From assembly GCA_017534815.1 (NCBI GenBank), contig JAFXVS010000074.1, positions 1 through 46,771 on the forward strand: 46,771 nt of DNA, read 5' to 3'. Below are positions 10,901-17,878 of this stretch, piece by piece. The DNA comes from Bacteroidaceae bacterium (lineage in GTDB: Bacteria > Bacteroidota > Bacteroidia > Bacteroidales > Bacteroidaceae). Numbering within the stretch: position 1 is the first letter of the stretch; each line of letters begins with the position of its first letter. A model generated the notes under the pieces. The model had not been told where the DNA came from. It made no database searches and saw only the letters and a program-made list of their open reading frames with translations. Both the position numbers and the translations under genes were made by a program.

Positions 10901-13900
10901 CTTGTCTATCCCCTCCACTCATCAAGGTGTGATTAAGGTGTATGCTTGTTGTGAGACTTTTGTCGGAGAATCTGTTTGTGATAGTGCATTCATTGATGTA
11001 CAAAAAAGCCAGACATCGCCTGTTGAGTTGAAATGTATACGCCTTTGTCAAATAGACATGAGTACTCCTCTTGCTGTCACCCTTGTATGTACTTGGGCTG
11101 ATGGATCCGTGACCCATGTTATTCCTGATGCGGCTACATTCACAGACAATTTGGCTACCTATTCCAATGGCAAAATCACAGGTCTGCATAGTGGTAGTGG
11201 TACGGCTACGTTCACCTATCAGGGCTTGACATGCGAAGCACCATTCACGGTCTATAACTTTGGACAGAGTGATGATGAAGAGGGCAGCACGTCCGTTTGT
11301 TCTACTGTGTCTCTGAAGTTGTCACAGACGATGACGATGACTCGTCAGGCCTTCCGTGGTACACTTACCGTATTTAATGGTAATGAATCTGCCGCCATGC
11401 GGGATGTGAAATTGGATTTGAAGGTGACGAACTCTGTTACAGGAGAAGTGGCCACCTCTCATGAGTTCCAGATTAATGCGGAATCTTTGGACGGGTTTAA
11501 TGGTGAACTGGCATTGGATGCAGGTTGGACGCTCGCCGGTAATGCTACGGGTACAGCCACTATCCTGTTTATCCCGACGAAGTATGCTGCTCCGACGGAA
11601 CCTGTGGAGTGGAGTTTTGGCGGTACATTCAGTTACATTGATCCATTTACGGGAACGGAGGTGACTCGTGAACTCTATCCCGTCACCCTCACCGTGAAGC
11701 CTTCTCCAGAGCTTGACCTCACCTACTTCATGCAGCGTGATGTCTATGGTGACGACCCATTGACGCTTGATGTGGTCGAGGCGATGGAACCTGCTGAGTT
11801 TGCACTCCTTGTTAATAACAAGGGTTATGGGGATGCGACGAATGTGAAGATGTTGACACAGCAGCCAGAGATCACGGAGAATGAGAAGGGATTGCTCATC
11901 GATTTCGAACTCATCAGCTCTCAGGTGAATGGTAGTGATGCAACCTTGTCGTTCGGTCAAAGCATCGCCAATGACTTCGGTACGATTCCGGCTCACTCGC
12001 AGTTGTACGCTCAGTGGTGGTTGACGAGTACGCTGCTCGGACATTTCACCGAGTATGATGTGCAGGCCACCCATGTGACCAGCTATGGTAATCCAGACCT
12101 GTCGTTACTTGATCAAGTGACCATCCATGAACTCATCCACGGCTTTGACATGCCGAATGGAAGCTTGATTGGTGGTCCTGAAAAGGGTAGGGCATTCCTG
12201 GTGAATGACATCGTGGATGCCAATGATCTGCCAGACAAACTCTATTTCACCAATGGAGATACGGCTGGCGTGGTCATTGCCACGACGGCGAAGATTGAGC
12301 GGACATCGCCTACTACTTGTCTGCTGACTGTCACTCCGTCGGCTCCAGGTTGGAACTATGGCAATCTGCTCGACCCGACTTATGGCTATGCGGAATTAAA
12401 GAGCATCGTGCGCCAGAGTGACGGTCAGGAGTTGGGCAATACCCGATTCTGGCAGACCGACCGCACATTGCGTGATGGCAAGGATTGGCTCTATGAATAC
12501 CGCCTGCACTTTGTTGACGAATTCAATACGGGTGCGCCAGTGACATATCTGCTGACCTTCGATCCTGTGCCCGAAGAGGTGCTGGAGGTGGCTTCCATCG
12601 GCGTCGTACCTGAAGAAGGAAAGATTGCTGAAGAGCCTATCGAAACATTGACGGTGACCTTCAACAAGCCTGTTGATGCCTCGACCTTCACCAGCGATGA
12701 CATCACACTCGCTGTGCAGGGAGCTAAGCAGGATGTCAGCACGATTGGCATCAGCACCAACGACAACAAGTCTTTCGTGTTGGATATGAAGACCGTCAAC
12801 CCGCAACTTGGTAACGGTTACTACACGCTGACTGTGCAAACGGCAGGCATCACTGATTGGGAAGGCTTCCAAGGTAGGGCAGGCAAGCAGGTTGGCTGGA
12901 TTATGTTCCGTGGTGGACTGGTACAGCTGCTGACGTCTGCTTGGCCAAAGAACGCTGGTTCGGTGATGCGCAAACCTGATGAAGCCGCTGGTTCACGCCG
13001 TCTGGCTCAGACCAATGAAGACATCAATGACAACACTGCCGAATATGGTTCTACGGTAACTTTGGTGGCTGTGGCTGAGGGGGGTTATGAATTCACCAAT
13101 TGGACGCTCAATGGTGAGGTGGTATCGACCGATGTGGAGTTGGAGACGACCGCTTTGGGCGACATGAATGTGGTGGCCAACTTCGCAAAGAAAAAGTATA
13201 TGGTCAATGTCACAGTCGAAGGCACAGGCGGCACCACGGCCGGTACAGCTACAGGTATCTATGAGTATGAGACTGAAATCAGTGTGACGGCTGTTCCTGA
13301 CGAAGACTTTGACTTGGAGAACTGGACAGTCAATGGCAAGGCAGTTGAGGGAAGTGGCAATATGTTGACGGTGACAGTGGACAAGCCGCTTGATGTTCAG
13401 GCTTCCTTCCTGCAGGAGTATTTCTACCAGAGGGTCACACTGGATAAGGGTTGGAACTGGATTTCAGCTTACTTGAGTGAACCTTGGGCTGTGACAGACT
13501 GGAGCCGATACACGAACCGTATCATGGGTCAGACGGATGAGGCCGTCAACGATCCAGAAACAGGAATGACGGGACGCCTCTCCGAACTGATGTCAGGACA
13601 AGCCTACAAGGTGGAGGCGAACAGCCGCTTCACGAACACGCTGCGTGGTCATCTGTACAATACGGCAGTGAGCCCCATCAATCTGCGTAAGGGTTGGAAC
13701 TGGGTGGCATTCCCATACATGAATGGAGCCACGATGGATGTCGTGACGACAGCAGAAGAGGGTGACTTCATCGCATCGCAGAAAGGCTTTGCCGAGTATG
13801 TGGACGGTGCATGGATAGGAACACTCGATATGTTCATCCCAGGTGAAGGCTACCTCTATAAGTCAACATCCGAGAAGAGCTTGGCGTTTGACAAGTCCAA

Positions 13901-14408
13901 ACTCATCGACGACAGTTCTTACGGAGAAACTGATGCGGACATCACCGAACAGGATGTGGATATTCGTCGCTACCCCAGCACGATGAACATGACGGCACGC
14001 ATCTGTCGTGATGAATCAGAAGAGTTGGGCGAAGGCTACAGCATCTATGCGATGGTGGGCGATGAACTGCGTGGTGTCAGTCAGCATGTGTCAGGCAAGC
14101 ATTACTTGACGGTCTATGGCGACGAAGCTGCTGACGTGACGTTCTTCGTGGAGTCTGCTGAAACTGGTGAAACCTTTGAGGCTCACGAGACACTGGCGTT
14201 CCGAGATGACGTGGTGGGCAGCAGCAAGAGTCCGTTCACCATCAATATTGGTGAAGTGACCGGCATCGACTCGATCAGCAGTGATGGCAAGATGACCATC
14301 TATACCGTCGAGGGTGTGCTTGTCAGTCAAGAAGCTACGATGAAGACGCTGCTCAGTTTGCCGAAGGGTGTTTACATCATCAACGGTAAAAAGCGATTCA
14401 TAAGGTAA
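4986..14408 (+). CDS. 3140-aa secreted giant protein with embedded alpha/beta-hydrolase (lipase-like) domain
   Basis: After the signal peptide (about 1-25) come a cohesin-like domain (27-160), a CARDB domain (162-288), four Calx-beta-like repeats (about 289-704), a second CARDB (707-818), more Ig-like modules and a carboxypeptidase-regulatory-like domain (1128-1215). A Gly/Ser linker (1375-1393) precedes a hydrolase at about 1572-1892. This has LIHGLASSPETW (oxyanion-type loop), nucleophile elbow GHSMGG with Ser1659, a likely acid Asp1838 in PGDCIVPY, and His1866 or His1873. The rest is Big_2-like, SbsA-like Ig and two InlB-like repeats (2685-2808), two GWNW motifs (2822, 2902) and a C-terminal GVYIINGKK motif. 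The family pattern implies an extracellular esterase or lipase carried on an adhesive stalk. The substrate is unknown. The DNA around the hydrolase is visibly more AT-rich than the flanking modules. Confidence 0.85.
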   Translation: MELSYKTRYWLLSLLMLLSVTAWSQQKNVLSISDAKVSIGDAQLPVAIENTDEIVAVQFDLTLPSTISAGTEAVVTNRCDGHTVIIRNIEATRYRVMLYSDDNRPLIAQQGTVLYVPLNIPQTVADGSELPLVISNATLTVASGENVLTETKTGKLIVSMLPDLTVMNIAPSVQGDAEALTITPGDHLSLSWQVQNVGEAATKGGWSEQIMVVNKRGTVTKLIGTVYQQEILAAGAVMSRQADIIVPQLLGLEGDAYVQVHIVATSETGESTLAAGNNTAQSEDVFTVSKRLFVEPNPIRIVENSTSRVAVKVSRSGDWNTEQTFMLSTNGDTRVTLPSQVTMPIGQSGAIVYMTVRDNSVLDDDDIVMITAKGNGYADAQGELTIEDNEYPNLTLTTSKSAVTEGETFQLTVTTSRVPKEPVVVTLASENAKRFTFPQTVTIPAGETSVTVDVEAVDDEAPSLELVNAFTASALKYNKAEVNVVLYDNDLPVLELQLTPTTVQESAGVMAIAGVLRRTTNTNSKITVKLTDDADGGLYIGNRTLELAKGTEEVHFNFGPVDNATVDGDRTYTITAAVWLSSCSCGASSNESAGYVTAQVKVLDNDGAALSLSSSQSTVKEGGTTSLTVSRNTTDTSSPLNVTLSSNYEEGLTYQHTVTIPAGQQSVMVEVASAANSVQGDSHTVIFTVQADGYATGTCYMNMTDQTMPDAQITDLRADRTQIEVGEQLSITVIVANEGVAVLPAGTVVTLNFSGTPSKKILYTLADLAVGETVELTEEFAITSTRPNSYTFKATVNADKNVKELNYNNNTSQDLTITLLPNFTATVSTDKEVYRQGEAITISGQTSAGGKNANVEVYFVNGGIRQSITVQADAEGNFETTYQPYNRQAGHFTVGACYPGTGESDGSAEIDVYGLRLSSYFTTHDLSLGDEAQGTIVVENPGQLPQTGMSIVQQAETGDNKLTLGAISSIGADGQITIPYTLKGNALTEGNDWQQIPLHITSAEGSVVDYNIYYYVRPLKGKLKASQTRIETTVTKGAPRDYQLQISNIGRGETGRITLSVPSWVESLTPTEMSSLSQGDTATVVLRLKTTDDMQLNVPVTGQIGINCAQGDGVPISLKVTPVSEATGHLLIDVVDEYSYYAEGKPHVEGAKVLVKHPTTGKVVAQGQTASDGRYSVELPEGWYTVSISAEKHQSYQTTLEVAPGQQIGKEIFLTYEAVSYTWEVVETEVEDEYEIETVVKYETNVPKPVVIITLPEEMPQVGEVIPVIITNKGLIGANDVDVTMSVTEGLDVEWLTDPTLTVLAPQQSAIFYAVLKDNEAHSARRRAPGEGLGFCLHLYSTLLGHYVCGDYEETIAVETSRAWGDCLKTMATSGSGGSGGSGGSGGGNWSGGPNPVNHPVSTPNSNTNSSYDGSMSMVPNLSPTAKFCHEKELVLLKNLAKIATPERGNCGDTQIGGYVLIPDSGPEYDVWGVAADGVSKVRIRFKEGVKNVIPFDERCGNPHWTIKEGIGTLENADGWENVVFKAPDDFPGDEHSSSYTVHAVLEYMVNGSNSNGDFVMKRDTSEVPIKITRAPLALIHGLASSPETWEKFAGYLTNAENAINMYDDYQVLCVDYSDTHFRHFATNENVVNNSIQQLIAKYMSKGIVANKADLIGHSMGGILARWHVQYVPKGNTNVHKIITVNTPHSGSPVANFMNELSQTSALNILKDVITGNMLHGGYDGAIQDLAIGSEATDYYLNDSYKENSEILAKMNNIPIHAVTSYIEGKVQDAYYAAIALGTNEAIEDFLTIYDAFVNPVEAWELPKASYDLFKAITEVGGELDYGIALADALAPGDCIVPYESQTGGLPLGCVQPFSGGLEICHTAMTGNHEVWEHLITMLNASVMDSRFCKTGFHPTKLEFMKRDMSRRLGDEAEPQITQDVSLDIQLSINEGELHVRVDDLKGGSMNNLKVLVRFDGYDELKAGNDFILSIPSTHQGVIKVYACCETFVGESVCDSAFIDVQKSQTSPVELKCIRLCQIDMSTPLAVTLVCTWADGSVTHVIPDAATFTDNLATYSNGKITGLHSGSGTATFTYQGLTCEAPFTVYNFGQSDDEEGSTSVCSTVSLKLSQTMTMTRQAFRGTLTVFNGNESAAMRDVKLDLKVTNSVTGEVATSHEFQINAESLDGFNGELALDAGWTLAGNATGTATILFIPTKYAAPTEPVEWSFGGTFSYIDPFTGTEVTRELYPVTLTVKPSPELDLTYFMQRDVYGDDPLTLDVVEAMEPAEFALLVNNKGYGDATNVKMLTQQPEITENEKGLLIDFELISSQVNGSDATLSFGQSIANDFGTIPAHSQLYAQWWLTSTLLGHFTEYDVQATHVTSYGNPDLSLLDQVTIHELIHGFDMPNGSLIGGPEKGRAFLVNDIVDANDLPDKLYFTNGDTAGVVIATTAKIERTSPTTCLLTVTPSAPGWNYGNLLDPTYGYAELKSIVRQSDGQELGNTRFWQTDRTLRDGKDWLYEYRLHFVDEFNTGAPVTYLLTFDPVPEEVLEVASIGVVPEEGKIAEEPIETLTVTFNKPVDASTFTSDDITLAVQGAKQDVSTIGISTNDNKSFVLDMKTVNPQLGNGYYTLTVQTAGITDWEGFQGRAGKQVGWIMFRGGLVQLLTSAWPKNAGSVMRKPDEAAGSRRLAQTNEDINDNTAEYGSTVTLVAVAEGGYEFTNWTLNGEVVSTDVELETTALGDMNVVANFAKKKYMVNVTVEGTGGTTAGTATGIYEYETEISVTAVPDEDFDLENWTVNGKAVEGSGNMLTVTVDKPLDVQASFLQEYFYQRVTLDKGWNWISAYLSEPWAVTDWSRYTNRIMGQTDEAVNDPETGMTGRLSELMSGQAYKVEANSRFTNTLRGHLYNTAVSPINLRKGWNWVAFPYMNGATMDVVTTAEEGDFIASQKGFAEYVDGAWIGTLDMFIPGEGYLYKSTSEKSLAFDKSKLIDDSSYGETDADITEQDVDIRRYPSTMNMTARICRDESEELGEGYSIYAMVGDELRGVSQHVSGKHYLTVYGDEAADVTFFVESAETGETFEAHETLAFRDDVVGSSKSPFTINIGEVTGIDSISSDGKMTIYTVEGVLVSQEATMKTLLSLPKGVYIINGKKRFIR

Positions 14409-14449
14409 GACTTATGACGTGAAACATATAGTGTTTTCTTGACCCATCA

Positions 14450-14485
14450 GGGGAAGGCTGCAATTGTTGCGGCCTTCCCCTTTTT
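14450..14485 (+). terminator. Intrinsic terminator after the 3140-aa gene
   Basis: GGGGAAGGC pairs with GCCTTCCCC, extended inward by GCAA/TTGC after one mismatch, around a three-base loop. It is followed by TTTTTATTT. It lies about 40 bases after the stop codon. Confidence 0.9.
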
Positions 14486-14665
14486 ATTTGCACGTCTTTA
14501 CATTCACACCTTAGAGCAGACAAATATTATCTGCGCAAGTGGTACGAGTGTCTCCAGCGTATCCAACAATGTAGGTTTCAACGATAAAATTCAGAAAGAC
14601 AGTAACTGCCTGTTCCCGCAGCTTTGGTGACTGGGATGACGAAGACTGGTAAAGCAATGCAATGG

Positions 14666-14732
14666 TATGATACTAAAGTGGCGTTAGTATCATACTAAAG
14701 GGGTTACGGTATCATACTGCAGCCCCTTTAGT
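14666..14732. repeat. Compound palindrome: two overlapping inverted repeats
   Basis: The first inverted repeat is TATGATACTAA (14666-14676) with TTAGTATCATA (14684-14694). The second is ACTAAAGGGG (14694-14703) with CCCCTTTAGT (14723-14732). They share base 14694. The core TATCATACT recurs at 14710. Both repeats are perfect. There is no T-run and no coding frame across them. The surrounding 14486-14844 stretch otherwise holds no recognisable gene. Confidence 0.75.
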
Positions 14733-14763
14733 GTTAGGGCATAGAAAAGAAACAGAAATTTTC

Positions 14764-14783
14764 TTTTGGTACTTCGCTCGATT
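14764..14783 (+). repeat. Short dispersed element, TTTGGTAnTnCGCTCGATT
   Basis: This stretch and 16187-16205 match at 17 of 19 positions. Both lie in the intergenic DNA just upstream of a TACCTTTG promoter box, of the GH3 gene and of folP respectively. Function unknown. Confidence 0.45.
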
Positions 14784-14844
14784 AAGCGTAACGTTGCCTA
14801 CGCCGAAGTTACTTACGCTCGACAATAAAAATAGTTATTTTCAT

Positions 14845-14875
14845 TTTGTATTGTGCTCACTTAATCGTACCTTTG
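14845..14875 (+). promoter_or_regulatory. Promoter of the GH3 gene
   Basis: TTTG at 14845-14848 and TACCTTTG at 14868-14875 are separated by 19 bases, matching the Bacteroidetes -33/-7 consensus. Its position rules out translation starts upstream of about 14880. Confidence 0.75.
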
Positions 14876-14902
14876 CAACCGATAATGCAAAAAAGAATAA
14901 GA

Positions 14903-16066
14903 ATGAAAAGGTATATTTTATGGATGCTGACCGTCATCCTGACTTGCGGTCTTGTGATGACATCGTGTTCGAACGATGAAGAAGCTGCACTACCACCAGT
15001 GAACGAGGTGGAAGCGCTGCTACAGAAAATGACGCTACGCGAAAAGGTGGGACAGATGTTCTATATCCGCATGGAGTCGCTTGACGCCACGATTGAATGG
15101 GAGACATTCGATGATCTGGCTGCCCTCAAGAATCAGGAAGTAACCACGAAGATGAGGAGCACGAACGAGAACTATCCCGTGGGCGGCATCATCCTGTATG
15201 CTTGGAACATAGAGGACGAGGAACAGTTGGCACGCATCATCCCGCAGCTGCGCTCATTGAACGGCAATCCACTGATCTGCATCGATGAGGAAGGAGGCAG
15301 GGTGGCACGCATTGCTAACAATCCGAACTTTCACCTCAAGAAATACGAGTCGATGGCTTCCATTGGTGCCACAGGCGACCCACAGAAAGCCTACGAATGC
15401 GGCAACACCATCGGCACTTATCTGAAGCGTTACGACTTTGACATCGACTTTGCTCCCGTGGCTGACGTGAACACCAATCCTGAGAATATCGTCATCGGTC
15501 CCCGTGCCTTCAGCGATGATCCAGCCGTAGCCGCGTCCATGGTGACCAGCTATCTGCAGGGGCTGAAGGATGCGGGTATCACAGGCTGCATCAAACACTT
15601 CCCGGGTCATGGTGATACATCGGCCGACACGCACACGGGTTATGCACAGTCGCTGAAGAGTTGGGACGAGATGAAAGAGTGCGAGATGGTAACCTTCCGT
15701 GCAGGCATCGAGTGGGGTTGTCAGCTCATCATGACAGCCCATATCGCTGTGCCTAATGTCACTGGTACCACCGACCCCTCCACGCTGTCGCCTATCATCC
15801 TGCAAAACAAGCTGCGCGGCGAGTTGGGCTATCAGAATATCATCGTCACCGATGGCATGGAGATGGGCGCCATCACCCAGCACTACACCAGTGCCGAGGC
15901 AGCAGTGGGCAGCATACAGGCAGGTGCGGACATCGTGCTCGGTCCTCGCGACTTTGTCGAGGCCTTCGAGGCCGTTGTCGCTGCTGTGAACAACGGCACC
16001 ATCAGCGAGGAACGCATCAACCAGAGCGTGCGACGCATCCTGACACTCAGATTAGGAATGAGGTGA
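14903..16066 (+). CDS. GH3 beta-N-acetylhexosaminidase/beta-glucosidase-type lipoprotein
   Basis: This is a single-domain glycoside hydrolase family 3 enzyme of about 388 residues. The ATG at 14903 gives a clean lipoprotein signal with lipobox MTSC (Cys22). An in-frame ATG at 14885 is possible, but earlier ones precede the promoter. Motifs include GGIILYAWN, CIDEEGGRVAR and KHFPGHGDTSADTH (residues 231-244), which contains the Asp242-x-His244 dyad typical of NagZ-like members. The probable nucleophile is Asp317 in VTDGMEMGAI. The dyad favours an N-acetyl-beta-hexosaminidase acting on peptidoglycan fragments or glycans; beta-glucosidase activity is the alternative. As a lipoprotein it should be attached to a membrane facing the periplasm or the outside. 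Confidence 0.88.
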   Translation: MKRYILWMLTVILTCGLVMTSCSNDEEAALPPVNEVEALLQKMTLREKVGQMFYIRMESLDATIEWETFDDLAALKNQEVTTKMRSTNENYPVGGIILYAWNIEDEEQLARIIPQLRSLNGNPLICIDEEGGRVARIANNPNFHLKKYESMASIGATGDPQKAYECGNTIGTYLKRYDFDIDFAPVADVNTNPENIVIGPRAFSDDPAVAASMVTSYLQGLKDAGITGCIKHFPGHGDTSADTHTGYAQSLKSWDEMKECEMVTFRAGIEWGCQLIMTAHIAVPNVTGTTDPSTLSPIILQNKLRGELGYQNIIVTDGMEMGAITQHYTSAEAAVGSIQAGADIVLGPRDFVEAFEAVVAAVNNGTISEERINQSVRRILTLRLGMR

Positions 16067-16186
16067 GTCAAATCCTCCCAGCGTCAGGTTTTCCCTTGAC
16101 GCCTTCTCCGAAACGGAATAGGTTTTGTATTTTGCCTGCGTTTCTGCACCGGCGAAGTTAATAAATGTGAAAAATCCGTTTTTTCC

Positions 16187-16218
16187 TTTGGTATTCCGCT
16201 CGATTTGCACTACCTTTG
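16187..16218 (+). promoter_or_regulatory. Promoter of folP-cdaA-murF
   Basis: TTTG at 16187-16190 and TACCTTTG at 16211-16218 are 20 bases apart. The -7 box ends only five bases before the folP ATG, so the transcript would start at or next to the start codon. The 16067-16186 stretch upstream contains only an imperfect hairpin (GCGTCA...TGACGC, about 16080-16101) that might end the GH3 transcript. Confidence 0.75.
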
Positions 16219-16223
16219 CCCCC

Positions 16224-17078
16224 ATGAAAGGTTTCATATCTTATACTATCAATGTGCGGGGGAGGTTGTTGGATCTCTCGGAGCCTCAGGTGATGGGCAT
16301 TTTGAACGTGACCCCCGACTCGTTCTATGCGTCCAGTCGGATGGAAACGGAGGTGGCCATCCGTGAACGTGTCAGACAGATTGTGAAGGAGGGTGGGGCG
16401 ATGATTGACATGGGTGCCTATTCCTCGCGTCCGGGGGCAGAAGATGTGAGTGTGGAGGAGGAAATGACACGATTGAGACGTGGCATGAAGGTGTTGCGGG
16501 AAGAGGCTCCCAATGTGCCTGTGAGCATTGACACTTTCCGTGCCGATGTGGCGAAGATGGCTGTGGAGGAATTGGGGGCTGACATCATCAATGACATTTC
16601 GGGCGGAGAATTGGACGAGAAGATGTTTGAGACGGTGGCGCGGTTGGGCGTTCCTTACATCCTTATGCACATGAAGGGGACACCCCAGACGATGCAGGTG
16701 GCTCCGCACTATGATGACTTGATGAAGGAGGTGATGCGTTACTTTGCGGAGAAGATACAGCTGCTACGAGATCTCGGGCAGAAGGACATTATCCTTGATC
16801 CTGGGTATGGCTTCGGCAAGACACTCGATCACAACTACGAATTGCTGGCGCATCAGGAAATGCTCCATGTCTTCGAGCTTCCGTTGTTAGTGGGCTTCTC
16901 ACGCAAGAGCATGATATATAAATTGTTGAACTGCACGCCCGACGAGGCGCTGAACGGTACCACGATGCTGAACACCTTTGCCTTGACCAAGGGGGTAAGC
17001 ATCTTGAGGGTGCATGACGTGAAGGCTGCCTACGAGGTGGTTACGCTGGCAAATAAACTAAAACTTAACCGTGTTTGA
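16224..17078 (+). CDS. folP: Dihydropteroate synthase
   Basis: The enzyme condenses p-aminobenzoate with hydroxymethyl-dihydropterin diphosphate in folate synthesis, in the cytoplasm. All family signatures are present in order: VMGILNVTPDSF, DMGAYSSRPGAEDV, VPVSIDTFRADV, IINDISGG, ILMHMKGTPQ, ILDPGYGFGKT and LLVGFSRKSM. With the ATG at 16224 the product is 284 residues, normal for the family. The frame extends upstream, but that part lies over the promoter. The gene overlaps the following cdaA by eight bases, so the two are translationally coupled. This pairing with a diadenylate cyclase gene is common in Bacteroidetes. Confidence 0.95.
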   Translation: MKGFISYTINVRGRLLDLSEPQVMGILNVTPDSFYASSRMETEVAIRERVRQIVKEGGAMIDMGAYSSRPGAEDVSVEEEMTRLRRGMKVLREEAPNVPVSIDTFRADVAKMAVEELGADIINDISGGELDEKMFETVARLGVPYILMHMKGTPQTMQVAPHYDDLMKEVMRYFAEKIQLLRDLGQKDIILDPGYGFGKTLDHNYELLAHQEMLHVFELPLLVGFSRKSMIYKLLNCTPDEALNGTTMLNTFALTKGVSILRVHDVKAAYEVVTLANKLKLNRV

Positions 17079-17844
17079 ATTTGGCATAAAAGACGCTATT
17101 GACATTCTGTTGGTCGCCATGTTGCTGTTTTACGCATGGAGGCTGATGAAGTCGTCGGGCTCGTTGAACGTGTTCTATGGCATCATGGTGTTTGTCATCA
17201 TTTGGATTGTGGTGTCGCAGATGCTGGAGATGAAACTGCTTGGCAGTATCTTCGATAAACTGGTTAGTGTGGGTGTGTTGGCGCTTATCATCTTGTTTCA
17301 GGAAGAGATTCGACGGTTCTTCCTCACGCTGGGTTCGCAACGGCGGTTGAATTTCATCACCAGATACTTTGTGAAGAACAAGGCCAACATCACCGAAGAA
17401 CACGAGGATCAGCAAATCATGCGCATTGTGTTGGCTTGCGACTCAATGAGCAAAAATATGGTAGGTGCCCTTATCGTCATTGAACGGGAGATGTCGCTGA
17501 GTGACGTCGTCAAATCGGGCGAAGTCATCGATGCAAACATCAGCACGGAGCTTATCAAGAACATCTTTTTCAAGAATTCACCTCTCCATGACGGTGCCAT
17601 GATTATTGGTCACAATCGTATCATGGCGGCTGGTTGCATTCTGCCTGTGAGCCACAACCTGAATATTCCCAAGGAACTGGGACTGCGCCATCGTGCAGCC
17701 CTTGGTATTACCTCGCAGAGTGATGCCATTGCCATCATCGTGAGCGAGGAGACGGGAGCCATCAGTGTGGCACAAGGCGGCGAGTTCCACCTGCGTCTGG
17801 CCAGCAACGAATTGGAGAGTTATTTGATTAATGCGTTGAGATGA
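17071..17844 (+). CDS. cdaA: Diadenylate cyclase (CdaA/DacA type), membrane-bound
   Basis: It makes cyclic di-AMP from two ATP. The N-terminal 80 or so residues form about three membrane helices (DILLVAMLLFYAW, VFYGIMVFVIIWIVV, LVSVGVLALIILF). The DAC catalytic domain follows, with the DGA motif at Asp174-Gly175-Ala176 and the RHR motif at 206-208. The start is GTG inside the end of folP. Length (257) fits the CdaA family. No CdaR-like regulator is adjacent; the next gene is murF, which suggests a link between c-di-AMP and wall synthesis, as seen in other phyla with glmM. Confidence 0.93.
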   Translation: MFEFGIKDAIDILLVAMLLFYAWRLMKSSGSLNVFYGIMVFVIIWIVVSQMLEMKLLGSIFDKLVSVGVLALIILFQEEIRRFFLTLGSQRRLNFITRYFVKNKANITEEHEDQQIMRIVLACDSMSKNMVGALIVIEREMSLSDVVKSGEVIDANISTELIKNIFFKNSPLHDGAMIIGHNRIMAAGCILPVSHNLNIPKELGLRHRAALGITSQSDAIAIIVSEETGAISVAQGGEFHLRLASNELESYLINALR

Positions 17845-17878
17845 GAGTTGAGGGTATAGAGTTGAGAGTTTAGAGATT

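Noticed and set aside
12130-12147. HELIHG sequence in the 3140-aa protein resembling a HExxH zinc-protease motif
   Set aside because: It sits in a beta-strand-rich stalk segment (DQVTIHELIHGFD) with no third ligand or Met-turn visible and no protease-like helix context. I treat it as a chance match within a structural module.
14439-14630. 63-residue frame after the 3140-aa gene
   Set aside because: It begins inside the terminator region and shows no recognisable domain or signal.
16080-16101. Terminator after the GH3 gene
   Set aside because: The hairpin GCGTCA...TGACGC is bulged and lacks a T-run, so I mention it only as a weak possibility.
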